Made by a program: the position numbers and the translations under genes. The notes beneath the pieces are model-generated. The model was not told where the DNA came from and ran no database searches. It saw only the letters and a list, made by a program, of their open reading frames with translations. Positions 17,276 through 26,256 of a stretch of 64,000 bases of DNA are shown one piece after another (position 1 is the stretch's first letter; each line of letters opens with the position of its first letter). The stretch comes from Methanosuratincola petrocarbonis (lineage in GTDB: Archaea; Thermoproteota; Methanomethylicia; Methanomethylicales; Methanomethylicaceae): assembly GCA_030522375.1 (NCBI GenBank), contig CP130488.1, positions 992,001-1,056,000 of the forward strand, in the 5' to 3' direction.

Positions 17276-18298
17276 TCAGGCCCCCCCCAGCCCTAGGCTC
17301 TCGTTCGTCATCTTCATCGACTCCTCGGCAGTACCGCAGAGGTTGGTCATTGCCCTTATGGCGTCGATATTCTCCGGGACGACTATCGACTCCTGGTGGA
17401 CTGCCTGGGTCAGGTAGACCTCCTTTCCGAAGGACTTGACTGACTCCTTGAAGACTATGAGCTCGGGCATGTCGTACCTGTGCCTCCCGAGGTCCCTGGC
17501 GTACTCTATCACCTGTGCGGTCGAGTCGACTCCGTCAGAAGCCGAGACGACCCTTATCCTGGGGTACTTCGAGAGTTCGGAGAGGATCTCCGGCTCTGCC
17601 GCCTCCTTCTGCAGCTCCAAGTTCAGCCAGTGGACGTGCATCAGGGTGGTGGGGACGGCGAAAGCAGAGGTCGTTATGTCGATCTTGGGCAGGACCTTCT
17701 GGACGTCCGGTCCGTGGTGCGACGGGATGCTCACCGGGTCAGGGAGGATGCTGTTTATCGGGCCCTTCTTGTCCTCCGATGGGTCAGCCCCCCTCCTTAT
17801 AAGCACTACCCGTACCTTCTTGATGCCGAATGCGGTGTCGATCGCATAGAGGGACCTGCAGAGTCCTGTTGTGTTGCAGGAGACCACCCTCACGAAATCC
17901 CTGCCTAGGGCCTCCTTGTAGTTGCAGACCGCGTTGAATGAGAAGCCCGCCACTTCGTGCTTCTCTCCGCCCTGGAATATCGCCTTGACCTTGTGCCTCT
18001 CGTACAGGGGCTTGTAGGTCGCCCCGACCTTCCCCGGGGTGCAGTCGACTATCACGTCGACCTCTTTGAGGAGGTCCTCCAGCGTCCCTTGGACCTCCAT
18101 GCCGGCGTCCTTGAATGCCTGCAGCTTCTCTGCGGACGCGGCGTAGACCTTTATCCCCTTCTGCTTTGCCATCCTTGCCTCGAAGTTGGGCTTGGTCTTC
18201 GTGACCCCAGCCAGGATCATGTCCCTCTGCATCAGGACTGCATCCGCAACCCGCTTCCCTATAGTTCCGTATCCGTTTATACCTACCCTTACCTTCAT
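17276..18298 (-). CDS. gap2: Type II glyceraldehyde-3-phosphate dehydrogenase (phosphorylating)
   Basis: This 340-residue archaeal GAPDH interconverts glyceraldehyde-3-phosphate and 1,3-bisphosphoglycerate with NAD(P). The Rossmann motif is GINGYGTIGKRVADAV at the start, and the catalytic cysteine is in VVSCNTTGLCR near residue 140. Later conserved stretches are IRRGADPSEDKKGPINS and PTTLMHVHWL. It follows pgk by 15 bp, so the two steps of the lower pathway are coexpressed. In most archaea this enzyme serves gluconeogenesis. The plus-strand reading frames here are shadows. Confidence 0.95.
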   Translation of the reverse strand: MKVRVGINGYGTIGKRVADAVLMQRDMILAGVTKTKPNFEARMAKQKGIKVYAASAEKLQAFKDAGMEVQGTLEDLLKEVDVIVDCTPGKVGATYKPLYERHKVKAIFQGGEKHEVAGFSFNAVCNYKEALGRDFVRVVSCNTTGLCRSLYAIDTAFGIKKVRVVLIRRGADPSEDKKGPINSILPDPVSIPSHHGPDVQKVLPKIDITTSAFAVPTTLMHVHWLNLELQKEAAEPEILSELSKYPRIRVVSASDGVDSTAQVIEYARDLGRHRYDMPELIVFKESVKSFGKEVYLTQAVHQESIVVPENIDAIRAMTNLCGTAEESMKMTNESLGLGGA

Positions 18299-18313
18299 CG
18301 CATTGCCCCCAAA

Positions 18314-19561
18314 TCACTTGTCTGAGTTAAACTTCTGCTTGGATGCTATTAAGACTTCCAATGCAGGGAGCTTCTCCCCGGAGAGGAATGTGATGAAGGC
18401 TCCGCCCCCGGTGCTGAAGTAGCCGATCTTTTCTGCGATGCCGAGCCTCTCGGAGATCGCCCTGAGGTGCCCGCCGCCCAGCAGGGAGACCGCCCTGCTG
18501 CTCACCAGCGCCTGGAGAAGCCCCTCGGATCCTCGGGCGAACCTCGGATCCTCGATGTAGCCCGCAGGCCCCCTCATGATCACTGTCTTTGCATCCCTCA
18601 ACAGTGCCGAATACACAGAGATCGTGGACTCGCCGATGTCGTAGATGGGCAAGTCGTCAGGTATGCGGTCGAGCGGGGCCTCTACGCGCGCATCACCCTT
18701 GAGGTATGCGACGTCCACCGGTGTCAGTATCATTTCGCCGTACTTCTTCAGTAGCGCCTCTGCGCGGGGGAGCATCGCATTGAGCCCCTTCCCCTCCATG
18801 ATCTTGGTCGTAGCCTTGCCTACATGCTTGCCCTGTGCGATCAGGAAGAGGTGGGATATGAGCCCAGTGAGCAGGACCTTGTCGGCGAGTCCCTTGGGGA
18901 GGAGGGTCTCCATCAGTTGGACCGAGTCAGGGACCTTGCCCCCGCCCAGCACGAATATGCAGGGCTTCGAGGAGGGCTCGAACAGGCTGCTCAGTATCTC
19001 GACCTCCCTCTGGAGCAGCCTGCCGCCCGCCGAAGGCATGACCATTGGGAAACCCACAAGAGAGGGATGGGATCGGTGGGCGGTCGCAAACGCGTCGTTC
19101 ACATAGAGGGAGAAGAGCGGGCTGAGGATCTTCACGAGGAAGGTCTTGGCCTGCGCCTCCGGGACCTTCTCGATGTTCTCCTCGGAGTAGAACCGCGTGT
19201 TCTCGAGCAGGAGGACATCGCCAGGCTTCATAGAGGAGATCTGCGACCTTGCGTGGGGTCCGAATAGATCCTCCACGTAGTTGACGCCCATACCGAGGTG
19301 CCTCGATAGGAGCGCCGAGTGTGCCCCCAGTGTCGTGAAGTCGCTGTCGCCAGGTCGCCCCTGGTGAGCCAGTATGGCTACCGAGGCACCCAGCTCGATA
19401 AGCTCCTTCACTGTCTGGGCGTGGCTCCTTATCCGCGTGTCGTCAAGGATCTTACCTGTCTTAGGGTCAATCGGCGAATTGATGTCGACCCTGAGCAGGA
19501 CCTTCTTGCCTTCGAAATTGAAGTCGTCCATCGTGTAGAACGGGAGAGATCGAGGTTGCAT
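18314..19561 (-). CDS. pgk: Phosphoglycerate kinase
   Basis: This 415-residue archaeal PGK exchanges phosphate between 1,3-bisphosphoglycerate and ADP. Typical stretches are KKVLLRVDINSP near residue 20, LAHQGRPGDSDF near 75, VNDAFATAHRSHPSL near 165 and the C-terminal GGGHLRAISERLG and STGGGAFITFLSG, which bind nucleotide. The start is set at ATG 19561. The ATG at 19594 lies inside the TATA-like ACCTTAAATCTTTTAAA, and the 11 extra residues do not match the family. A GTGAGG site lies just before 19561. First gene of pgk-gap-uspA-mutase. Confidence 0.94.
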   Translation of the reverse strand: MQPRSLPFYTMDDFNFEGKKVLLRVDINSPIDPKTGKILDDTRIRSHAQTVKELIELGASVAILAHQGRPGDSDFTTLGAHSALLSRHLGMGVNYVEDLFGPHARSQISSMKPGDVLLLENTRFYSEENIEKVPEAQAKTFLVKILSPLFSLYVNDAFATAHRSHPSLVGFPMVMPSAGGRLLQREVEILSSLFEPSSKPCIFVLGGGKVPDSVQLMETLLPKGLADKVLLTGLISHLFLIAQGKHVGKATTKIMEGKGLNAMLPRAEALLKKYGEMILTPVDVAYLKGDARVEAPLDRIPDDLPIYDIGESTISVYSALLRDAKTVIMRGPAGYIEDPRFARGSEGLLQALVSSRAVSLLGGGHLRAISERLGIAEKIGYFSTGGGAFITFLSGEKLPALEVLIASKQKFNSDK

Positions 19562-19593
19562 ACGCCTCACTGACCACAGATAATAATCTGCCA

Positions 19594-19610
19594 TTTAAAA
19601 GATTTAAGGT
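19594..19610 (-). promoter_or_regulatory. TATA-like promoter element of the pgk operon
   Basis: On the minus strand the sequence ACCTTAAATCTTTTAAA lies 33-49 bp before the ATG at 19561. It places transcription start near 19575 with a very short leader, and argues against the upstream ATG at 19594. Confidence 0.5.
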
Positions 19611-19630
19611 CTTCACCATCACCGACCGGT

Positions 19631-20398
19631 TCATTGTCCCTTGCAGTACCTTACGCCTATCCGAGTCGGGTCATTCAGGAAAGAGTAGCTCTTCGGGCAG
19701 CAGATGAAGTCCGTGTAAATGTCCTTCGAGACTGGGTACTTGACATCGGACCGGATCGGCTCTGGCGGTGCAGGGTAGTTCGGGTTCGGCTCCAAGACGC
19801 CATTCTCTAGCAGGTAGTACGACGCGCCGCGGAGCTCTTTGTAGGGACCGTAGTTCGATGAGAATCGGGTCGAGACCAAGTTTGCCATGACCAGCGGGCA
19901 CCCTCCCACGTTCACGGTCACATGGCCGTAGTTCGGCGGTATGAGTACCGCATCCCCGGGACCCGCTTCGACGACCAGGAAGTCGGAGACCCTCCCGCTG
20001 CTGCCCTGGAGCCTCTGGAGGAGGTAGATCGCCCTCCCGTGGAGGACCTGGTACAGCTCGGGGTAGGAAAGCCCCGGCATGGCTTCGGGGTGGACGTGCC
20101 CGAGCGTCTTGTTCGGTTCCCTGTCCAGGAGGCAGTAGTCCATCACGGTTAGGTCGAACCGCACGGAGTGCATCCTGAATATCTCCGTGTGCATCGGATC
20201 GACAACAACGGAGCGGTACATCATGTACAAGACCTTGCCCGAGTTCTTGTCGGTGACGAATCCGGGGTTCCTCAGAACCGGCTTGAGGTCCCGTAGGAGC
20301 CTGGGTTCGCCCTTGAGCGGGGTTCCGTTCAGTCTCAAACTGAGATCCGCTCCAAGCTCGAGCTTGCCGAAAGGATAATTGATCACCTGCAAAAGCAT
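19631..20398 (-). CDS. pgiA: Cupin-type glucose-6-phosphate isomerase
   Basis: This 255-residue protein interconverts glucose-6-phosphate and fructose-6-phosphate with a metal-bound cupin site, unlike the unrelated classical PGI. The metal ligands are in LGHVHPEAM near residue 107 and in the following SYPELYQVLHGRA; the second cupin motif is PPNYGHVTVNVG near 165. It is somewhat longer than the P. furiosus type (about 190) because of C-terminal sequence with several cysteines (FICCPK, RYCKGQ). The exact start is unclear: ATG 20398, or GTG 20386 with AGGTGA before it. It lies just upstream of the pgk operon, same strand. Confidence 0.85.
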   Translation of the reverse strand: MLLQVINYPFGKLELGADLSLRLNGTPLKGEPRLLRDLKPVLRNPGFVTDKNSGKVLYMMYRSVVVDPMHTEIFRMHSVRFDLTVMDYCLLDREPNKTLGHVHPEAMPGLSYPELYQVLHGRAIYLLQRLQGSSGRVSDFLVVEAGPGDAVLIPPNYGHVTVNVGGCPLVMANLVSTRFSSNYGPYKELRGASYYLLENGVLEPNPNYPAPPEPIRSDVKYPVSKDIYTDFICCPKSYSFLNDPTRIGVRYCKGQ

Positions 20399-20523
20399 CA
20401 CCTGAAGATAAAAGGTCAAAGGTGCGTTAAAAACTCGATCTGGAAATGCGGGCGGTTTGTTGAAAGGCGATCAATTAAAAGATGGATCGAAAAAGAGGAA
20501 GTGTATTTAGAATTGCGGCAATA

Positions 20524-20538
20524 ATAAAAAGAAAAAAT
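20524..20538 (-). terminator. Poly-T terminator after the TRAM gene
   Basis: Read on the minus strand this is a T-rich tract (TTTTTTCTTTTTATT) 30 bp after the TRAM stop codon. It separates the TRAM transcript from the pgi gene downstream. Confidence 0.4.
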
Positions 20539-20567
20539 GATTGCATTCTGAATTGCAATCAGATAAC

Positions 20568-20819
20568 TTATTGTACAGCTTCAGCGGTTGCGAAACGGTT
20601 TGAGATCTTCGAGATCTTGATCTTGACATGGTCGCCTGCCTTGGTGTTCGGGACGAACACTACAAAGCCCTCTATGCGAGCTATTCCCTCGCCGCGCCTG
20701 CTGACTTCCTTGATGTCCACTTCGTATTCCTTGCCTTCTTCTACAGGCTTGGGGCCGAAGTTGGCTGGACCGCGTCTCGGACCTCCGAATCTCCGTGCGC
20801 CTTCACGGTAGTATCCCAC
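20568..20819 (-). CDS. Small TRAM-domain RNA-binding protein
   Basis: This 83-residue protein consists of a short Gly/Arg-rich N-terminus (REGARRFGGPRRG) and a single TRAM domain (YEVDIKEVSRRGEGIARIEGF, then VFVPNTKAGDHVKIKISKI). Single TRAM proteins are common in archaea, bind RNA without strong sequence preference and have been linked to cold response as RNA chaperones. GTG start behind GGAGGG. It is monocistronic, with its own T-rich end. Confidence 0.9.
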   Translation of the reverse strand: MGYYREGARRFGGPRRGPANFGPKPVEEGKEYEVDIKEVSRRGEGIARIEGFVVFVPNTKAGDHVKIKISKISNRFATAEAVQ

Positions 20820-20987
20820 ATGCTTCCCTCCTTTCTTTCCTTTCCTTTATTTGGGTGCGCAAAAGAAGCTGAAAAAATTCAGTTCCTTCGGCTATCCCTG
20901 TTCGAATGAAAACTCACCTTGTATATTAACTTATGCATTCGTGATCACAGCGGGTTGCCCCTCGCGCATGTCCTTCCCGCTGATGCC

Positions 20988-22778
20988 TCACTCGACCTTC
21001 TTCAGCTGCCGCCTGTACATCTCGACTATCTCCTGGACGGTCGTGGCATCCTCTGGTCTCTTCTCGTCCCTCCACTTCCCAGTGAACCTCGGGAACCTGA
21101 TCGCGAGTCCCGACCCCTCCCGGATGGCGCCCATGCCGCATGTGTGGATAGGGGAGAGCGTTATCTCTGCGCCCCTGATCTCGAGCACCTTATAGGGCGT
21201 GAGCCAGATGTCAGGGGTCAGCTTCGAGTCCACCCTCGCGTGCCTGTGCGCGATTATGCTCTTCTCAAAGATTGACCGCATGTTCCTTATCTCCTCGTCA
21301 CTGAACCCTGTGCTGCACTTGCAGACCGTCCTGAACATGTCCTCCGCAGGGTCGTAGGCAGCGAGTAGGAGCGTGCCGATGTTTCCAGCCCTCCTGCCGG
21401 TGCCCCAGTAGGCCCCGACGGCGACCAGGTCCACAGAGTCCTGCATCTCGCTCCTATAGTCCCGCTTGTATTTTATCCATAGCCAGCCCCTGGCGCCCGC
21501 CTTGTATATCGAGGAGCTGTCCATTGACTTTGCCACGAGCCCTTCGCACCCCTCGCTGATCGCCTCCTCGAAGAACTCCTCCAAGGATCGGGGGTTGTCG
21601 ACGACCCTCTGAGTCGCTAGCGAGATCCTTTCGCTCTCCTTGGTTATGTCATTCAGCACACTGCGCCTCACAGGGTAAGGCTCGAGCGTCAGGTCCCTGC
21701 CGTCAACGTAAAGGGCGTCGAAGAGCCTGAGCGCCGCAGGGTATGCCTGCATGGCCTCCTCGACCCCGTATTTCCTTCTCCGGTGCATCAGCTCCTGGAA
21801 AGGGAGCATCTCGCCCGTCGACTGATCCACTGCGACGATCTCCCCCTCGACGATGAAGGTCTTGGAGGAGATGCTCCTCGAGGCGAGTTCTGCGACATCG
21901 GGGTAGTGCCCGTTGATGTTCTCGAGACGCCGCGAGAAGAGGTTCACGTTGCCGTCTTCACCTCGGTGTATCTGGACCCTCTCCCCGTCGTACTTGTACT
22001 CGACCGCGCACCTGCCGCCCATCTTCTCCAAGATCTCCTCGGGGGTCGAGAGGCGCTCGGCGAGCATGGGCCTGATCGGCCTCCCAGGCGCAGGTTTCGT
22101 TTGTCCCAATGCAGCGAGACCCCCGATTGCGAGGGACTTGGCTATTGCCCCTAGGTCGCTGGTGAGGTTGTATGCCCGTTCAATCGCCTCCCTGGCATCT
22201 TTCGAGCCCGTGAATGCGATCGAGAGGGCGTCTAGTATGGTCATGTCCGCAACGCCCAGGCGCATCGCGCCTGAGACGGTCCTAACGATGTAAAGCGCCT
22301 CCCTCGGCGAAGAGTCCCTCAGCAGGTCAGAGAGAAGGCGAAGCTTCTCCTCCTGGGATCCCTCGCCCTGGGACCTTGCTATTCGGTCCAGGACGCTGTA
22401 AACCTGCTCTACAGTGACCTTCTCCTTTGAATGCCCCCCGGAGAAGAATTGCAGCGTGACCTGCTTCTTCCCCCTGGCGAGGAGGCTCTCTGCAACCTTC
22501 CCCAGGTCGCCGAGCTTCTTGTACAGCGAGGTGACCTCAGACTCGTTCGCTGCTACTGCCTGGGATATGCTCCTGATTATCAGGCGATCTGCCACCCCAA
22601 GCTCGAGCGGGACGAACTCAGGGTATAGCCTCCCCTGCGTGAGGTAAACCGCCTTGTCGATAACATCGCTCGGGCAGCGCCTGAAGAAGTCGACCAGGAT
22701 CTCGGTCATCTCCAAGCGCTTTGTGGTGGAGCTGAGCCTGTCGTAGACCTCAACCAGCTCAGCGTAAAGCAAGGGCAT
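20988..22778 (-). CDS. lig: ATP-dependent DNA ligase
   Basis: This 596-residue archaeal replicative ligase seals nicks by forming an enzyme-AMP intermediate. The adenylated lysine is in EYKYDGERVQIH (Lys262, motif I). Other motifs are LFSRRLENI (III), FIVEGEIVAVD (IIIa), EGLVAKSMD (IV) and WLWIKYKRDY (V). The N-terminal 200 residues are the DNA-binding domain (STTKRLEMTEILVDFF). ATG 22778 is chosen because the family begins with a short MxLYAEL-like sequence; the 22 residues upstream are not conserved-looking. Divergent from a HAD phosphatase gene with a 97-bp gap. Confidence 0.95.
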   Translation of the reverse strand: MPLLYAELVEVYDRLSSTTKRLEMTEILVDFFRRCPSDVIDKAVYLTQGRLYPEFVPLELGVADRLIIRSISQAVAANESEVTSLYKKLGDLGKVAESLLARGKKQVTLQFFSGGHSKEKVTVEQVYSVLDRIARSQGEGSQEEKLRLLSDLLRDSSPREALYIVRTVSGAMRLGVADMTILDALSIAFTGSKDAREAIERAYNLTSDLGAIAKSLAIGGLAALGQTKPAPGRPIRPMLAERLSTPEEILEKMGGRCAVEYKYDGERVQIHRGEDGNVNLFSRRLENINGHYPDVAELASRSISSKTFIVEGEIVAVDQSTGEMLPFQELMHRRRKYGVEEAMQAYPAALRLFDALYVDGRDLTLEPYPVRRSVLNDITKESERISLATQRVVDNPRSLEEFFEEAISEGCEGLVAKSMDSSSIYKAGARGWLWIKYKRDYRSEMQDSVDLVAVGAYWGTGRRAGNIGTLLLAAYDPAEDMFRTVCKCSTGFSDEEIRNMRSIFEKSIIAHRHARVDSKLTPDIWLTPYKVLEIRGAEITLSPIHTCGMGAIREGSGLAIRFPRFTGKWRDEKRPEDATTVQEIVEMYRRQLKKVE

Positions 22779-22875
22779 AATGGACACGCACCTGCCAAGA
22801 TCAGCAGTAATTAATAACCCACAACTCTTTATGTACTTATTCAATCAGCTGCTGTTCCCGAGGGGGTGGTTTGGA

Positions 22876-23541
22876 GTGGAGGCAGTGGTCTTCGACATGG
22901 ACGGCGTGCTCGTCAATTTCAACATCGACAGCAGGAGGATCAAAACCGAGATCATAGAGTACTTCGAGGCGAGGGGTTTCCCGAAGGGCTTGCTCTCACC
23001 GGCTCTCCCATTTTCCAAGATCAAGGAAGAGGTCGAGAGGCACTTCTCTTCGGAGGGGATGCACAAGGACCAGATCCTCGAGATCCTCAGGGCAGCGGAG
23101 GGCATGGCGGTGGATCACGAAGTTGAGGCTGCCAAGACGACCAGGCTCCTCCCAGGGGCTAAGGATACGCTGTCTGAGCTGAAGGCGATGGGGGTCAGGC
23201 TTGCAATATTCACCTACAACAACTCCAAGGCGGTCAGGATGGCCCTAGAGAGGCTCGGGCTCGAAGGCTATTTCGACGCAGTTGTTTCCAGGGATCAGGT
23301 CGAGAGCCCTAAGCCGAATCCGTGCCACCTGAGGAGGGTGCTGGAGCTCCTTGGCGTATCCGCGGGAGAGGCTCTGGTAGTCGGGGACAGCGAGATGGAC
23401 ATCAAGCCAGCCAAGGAGCTCGGCGTCAAGGTCGCAGCGATAACCACCGGAGTGAGATCCGAGGAAGAGCTCAGGGCGCACGCTCCGGACTATATAATCA
23501 ACAGGCTCCCCGAGGTCGTCGAGATCGTCAGGAAGGGCTGA
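22876..23541 (+). CDS. HAD-superfamily hydrolase (phosphoglycolate-phosphatase-like)
   Basis: This 221-residue phosphatase carries HAD motif I (FDMDGVLV) at the N-terminus, motif II (FTYNNS near residue 115), motif III lysine in SPKPNPCHL near 145 and motif IV (VVGDSEMDIKPAKELG near 170). The helical cap between motifs I and II is of the C1 type found in phosphoglycolate phosphatases. The specific substrate is unknown. GTG 22876 is taken as start, since motif I must lie near the N-terminus and a GGGGTGG run precedes it. Confidence 0.83.
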   Translation: MEAVVFDMDGVLVNFNIDSRRIKTEIIEYFEARGFPKGLLSPALPFSKIKEEVERHFSSEGMHKDQILEILRAAEGMAVDHEVEAAKTTRLLPGAKDTLSELKAMGVRLAIFTYNNSKAVRMALERLGLEGYFDAVVSRDQVESPKPNPCHLRRVLELLGVSAGEALVVGDSEMDIKPAKELGVKVAAITTGVRSEEELRAHAPDYIINRLPEVVEIVRKG

Positions 23542-23551
23542 GGGATCCAAT

Positions 23552-24259
23552 TCAGCCCTTCGTCTTCTCGAGCATCCGCTCGAACGTCCACCTGATCGAG
23601 CTCCTTATCTCCCGGAGGCGCGAGTCGTCGTCGAGGTTGTTGATCCTTATCTCCCGCAGTATCTCTCCGTCTAGGACAAGGCTGTGCTCTATTATCGACA
23701 TCGGGTCCTTGGATCCGGCATCGACCGCCATCTCGTCCTTCCTCCGCATCTCCCCAAGCACCCTGTCAATGAAGAACGTCTGGAATGGCGGGGTCCTCAC
23801 ATTCAGGTGGAGGTTCGGCGCGGGTACGATCCTCACCCAGGACCTCCCAACAAATATCGTGCCGAGATCCTCTCCGGTCTTGGACTTTATAGGGAACGGC
23901 TGCTCCTCTTCCCCGATCTCCTGGGCGGGCTCCTTGACCGGCTGCGGTCTGGCGGCACTGATTGCAGGCGCAGCCGCGGGTGCGGCGGCTGCCTGTGCCG
24001 GTTCGGGTGTAGGGGCAGGGACAGCGGGGCGCTCTTGGGCGGCAGGGGGCTTCGCAGTCGCAGCTTGTGCTTGCGGGTACTCCTCCTTCGGAGCTGACTC
24101 CACCAGCCTGCTTGCGGGCCTGAAGCTCACCTTCGCGAGCGCCTCGTCAATCAGCTTAAGGTTAATCCTGCAGAGCGCCAGCTCCTTCTCGAGCTTGGAG
24201 ACCTTCTCCTCCAATGATCGCTTGAGCTCTGCGAGTTCCTCTGTCTCTCTATCTGACAA
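23552..24259 (-). CDS. Coiled-coil protein with Ala/Pro linker and conserved C-terminal domain, unknown
   Basis: I do not recognise this 235-residue protein. Residues 1-45 form a coiled coil (ELKRSLEEKVSKLEKELALC), residues about 60-120 are an Ala/Pro/Gln-rich disordered linker, and residues 125-235 look like a folded domain (FVGRSWVRIVPAPNLHL, then FFIDRVLGEMRRKDE, then a C-terminal helix). The shape resembles a scaffold or an assembly factor. TTG start with AAGGTGAT before it. It converges with the HAD gene, with 10 bp between the stop codons. The long plus-strand reading frame here is an artefact of the GC-rich linker. Confidence 0.6.
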   Translation of the reverse strand: MSDRETEELAELKRSLEEKVSKLEKELALCRINLKLIDEALAKVSFRPASRLVESAPKEEYPQAQAATAKPPAAQERPAVPAPTPEPAQAAAAPAAAPAISAARPQPVKEPAQEIGEEEQPFPIKSKTGEDLGTIFVGRSWVRIVPAPNLHLNVRTPPFQTFFIDRVLGEMRRKDEMAVDAGSKDPMSIIEHSLVLDGEILREIRINNLDDDSRLREIRSSIRWTFERMLEKTKG

Positions 24260-24332
24260 ACATCAATCACCTTTCTCTAGGCTATACAACGATCACAGCC
24301 ACAGATAATTATAGTTTGAGGGGGAGGGACTG

Positions 24333-24872
24333 TTACTGCGGGTGGCTCTCCTTCATGACTGTGTAGAAGCTGGATCCGAGGTGAAGGAGGGGCGAATTGT
24401 CTTTCCAGACCTCGCCGAATCCCCTCGCCTGGCAGGCTACGACGTTACCGAAGAAGACCGAATGGTCCCCCATGTCAATCGCCTGGTTCAGCTCGCATTC
24501 GATGGTTCCTATGGCGCCATCTATCGAAGGAGTCTTTATTTTAGTGGCAGGGGTGAACTTGAATAGCGACGACTTGTCAAAGTCCTTGCCGGACTTGGAG
24601 CCTGCCATCTCGACTGTGTCCTTCATCGAGAGGTCAGGTATGTTGACCGTGAACTCCTTGTTCTTGAGGATCAGCGAGTGGGTGTACCTGGAGGGGGAGA
24701 TGCATACTGCCAAGACTGGGGGCTTGACAGAAACAGGGGTGTGCCAGGCAGCCGTCATCACGTTTGGTTTGCCGTCGTCCCTGAGCGCAACCACGAGTGC
24801 AGCTACCCTCGGGCTGAGGAGGCGGTGGTAGAATTCGCAAAAGTCCTTCCTTCGGCTCTCCAAGGATGCCAT
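24333..24872 (-). CDS. Flavin reductase-like FMN-binding protein
   Basis: This 179-residue protein belongs to the flavin reductase / DIM6-NTAB family with a split-barrel FMN fold. Typical stretches are LLSPRVAALVVALRDDGKPNVMTAAWHTPVS (split here by residues 18-45), PPVLAVCISPSRYTHSLI and EFTVNIPD. Archaeal members (for example flavoredoxin-like proteins) act in electron transfer or flavin reduction. No neighbour indicates a specific partner. Confidence 0.82.
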   Translation of the reverse strand: MASLESRRKDFCEFYHRLLSPRVAALVVALRDDGKPNVMTAAWHTPVSVKPPVLAVCISPSRYTHSLILKNKEFTVNIPDLSMKDTVEMAGSKSGKDFDKSSLFKFTPATKIKTPSIDGAIGTIECELNQAIDMGDHSVFFGNVVACQARGFGEVWKDNSPLLHLGSSFYTVMKESHPQ

Positions 24873-24980
24873 GTTCTATACTCTAGAAGGATGGCAGAAA
24901 AAGATTTCGCGGGCTCAAGAGGGTCGGTTGGTTTAGTGAGATCCTCCCGCCCCTTCAGGGAAGGGTGTTGGCTTTCTGCG

Positions 24981-26141
24981 CTATGCCGGTAACCTGGTGC
25001 GACGCCTCCTCCGGAGCCATAGAGAGGTTGCTAGGATCGCTGCTGACGCGATCAGGGTCAGCTGGAGGAGCTGGGGGGCGAGTCCCGCATAAGCGGGGCC
25101 CGCTACAGGGGACATCGCATGGCACTCCACCCACTGGCAATCAGATCCGATTATCGCGTCCCTCATGCGGGCATATTCGGCAATATGGTCGTAGTTTATG
25201 TACTCGATGAAGACGGCGGTGTCCTTCCAGTAGAAAGCGGCGCCGCGGATGTGCTGCGTCCAGTCCGTGCTCACGATATGTCCATCCCTTGGTGCCCCTC
25301 CTTGGAAGTATGTGAGGTCTACTGGCATCCAGGCGCCGCCTCCCCCGCGGCTCGGCACATAGACCATCGCCCAGCCATGCCACCCAACATCCCTGGTGTG
25401 GAAGTGCAGGTTGTGGTCCGAATCGGAGGTTACCTGACCGTGCATGTAGATCGGACCGATCGCGGTATAGGCAGGTATGCCATAGATCCTGCAGAAGAGG
25501 ACGAACAGGTTTGCCTGGTCATCGCAGTCGCCGCTGAGCCCAGTGTAGGTCTCCCAGACCGTCTGCGGGACCGTGTTGTTATACGAGTAGACCATGTTCT
25601 CCTCGAACCAGAGTATGAGGTTGCGGAGGATCAGGAGCACGTTCTCCTCCCCAGCCCTGATCGATTCCGCTAGCTCGAACACCTCCCCAGGATCCTCAAG
25701 ATTAGAGGGATCCCAGATCCCAGTCAGCGGGTACATCTCCTTGAGCTGCTGGGGGATCTCAACGACGGTCCCGGACAGCGCTGGATCGACCTCTGGCGGT
25801 CTCCGGTCTATACTGATCCTGAAATTCATCGTCAGGGTTGAGTTCTGATTCGGCGCGATCGCATCAGCAGTCAAGATCCTGACGAGGGGGTTCCCGTCCG
25901 GGTCTGCGCGAATTTCCCAAGGCACATCAACCCCGTTTAGGGTCACCGATTCTATTATGGCAGTCTGTTCAGAGCTGTTCTTGAACACGTTCTGGCTGAG
26001 GAGCATTTGGCAGGGGCTGTACTCTTCCGTGCAGTCCATTGCAACCCCGCCGTTCGCAAGGGTGATCGAGAGGTTGTAGGCGTAGACCGATCCAGTGCCC
26101 TGCACGAGCAGGAGTGCGACCAAAGCGGGTACAAGGCCCAT
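24981..26141 (-). CDS. Surface transglutaminase-like protein with C-terminal anchor
   Basis: This 386-residue exported protein has an N-terminal signal segment and a C-terminal membrane helix (LLQLTLIASAAILATSLWL) followed by six basic residues. The central transglutaminase-like domain has the catalytic Cys in LSGDCDDQANLFVLF near residue 205, the His in GWHGWAMVYV near 255 and the Asp in WMPVDLTY near 272. Many archaeal members are peptidases or structural domains, not cross-linkers. It is one of two anchored surface enzymes with a papain-like fold in this window, the other being the protease at 1027-4149. Confidence 0.8.
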   Translation of the reverse strand: MGLVPALVALLLVQGTGSVYAYNLSITLANGGVAMDCTEEYSPCQMLLSQNVFKNSSEQTAIIESVTLNGVDVPWEIRADPDGNPLVRILTADAIAPNQNSTLTMNFRISIDRRPPEVDPALSGTVVEIPQQLKEMYPLTGIWDPSNLEDPGEVFELAESIRAGEENVLLILRNLILWFEENMVYSYNNTVPQTVWETYTGLSGDCDDQANLFVLFCRIYGIPAYTAIGPIYMHGQVTSDSDHNLHFHTRDVGWHGWAMVYVPSRGGGGAWMPVDLTYFQGGAPRDGHIVSTDWTQHIRGAAFYWKDTAVFIEYINYDHIAEYARMRDAIIGSDCQWVECHAMSPVAGPAYAGLAPQLLQLTLIASAAILATSLWLRRRRRTRLPA

Positions 26142-26256
26142 AGATGCTTAACCGAGTTCTATTCAAATAAGCATTAGGGATAGACCTTGAAAACAAATAC
26201 TCAATCTTTATAAAAGGTAAAAGGCAGAATAAAAAGTGCATATTGGAGGAATAATT

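Noticed and set aside
23322..24308. 328-codon plus-strand frame
   Set aside because: It spans the end of the HAD gene in another frame and the reverse of the coiled-coil gene; the sequence is Gly/Ala/Arg/Ser-rich noise.
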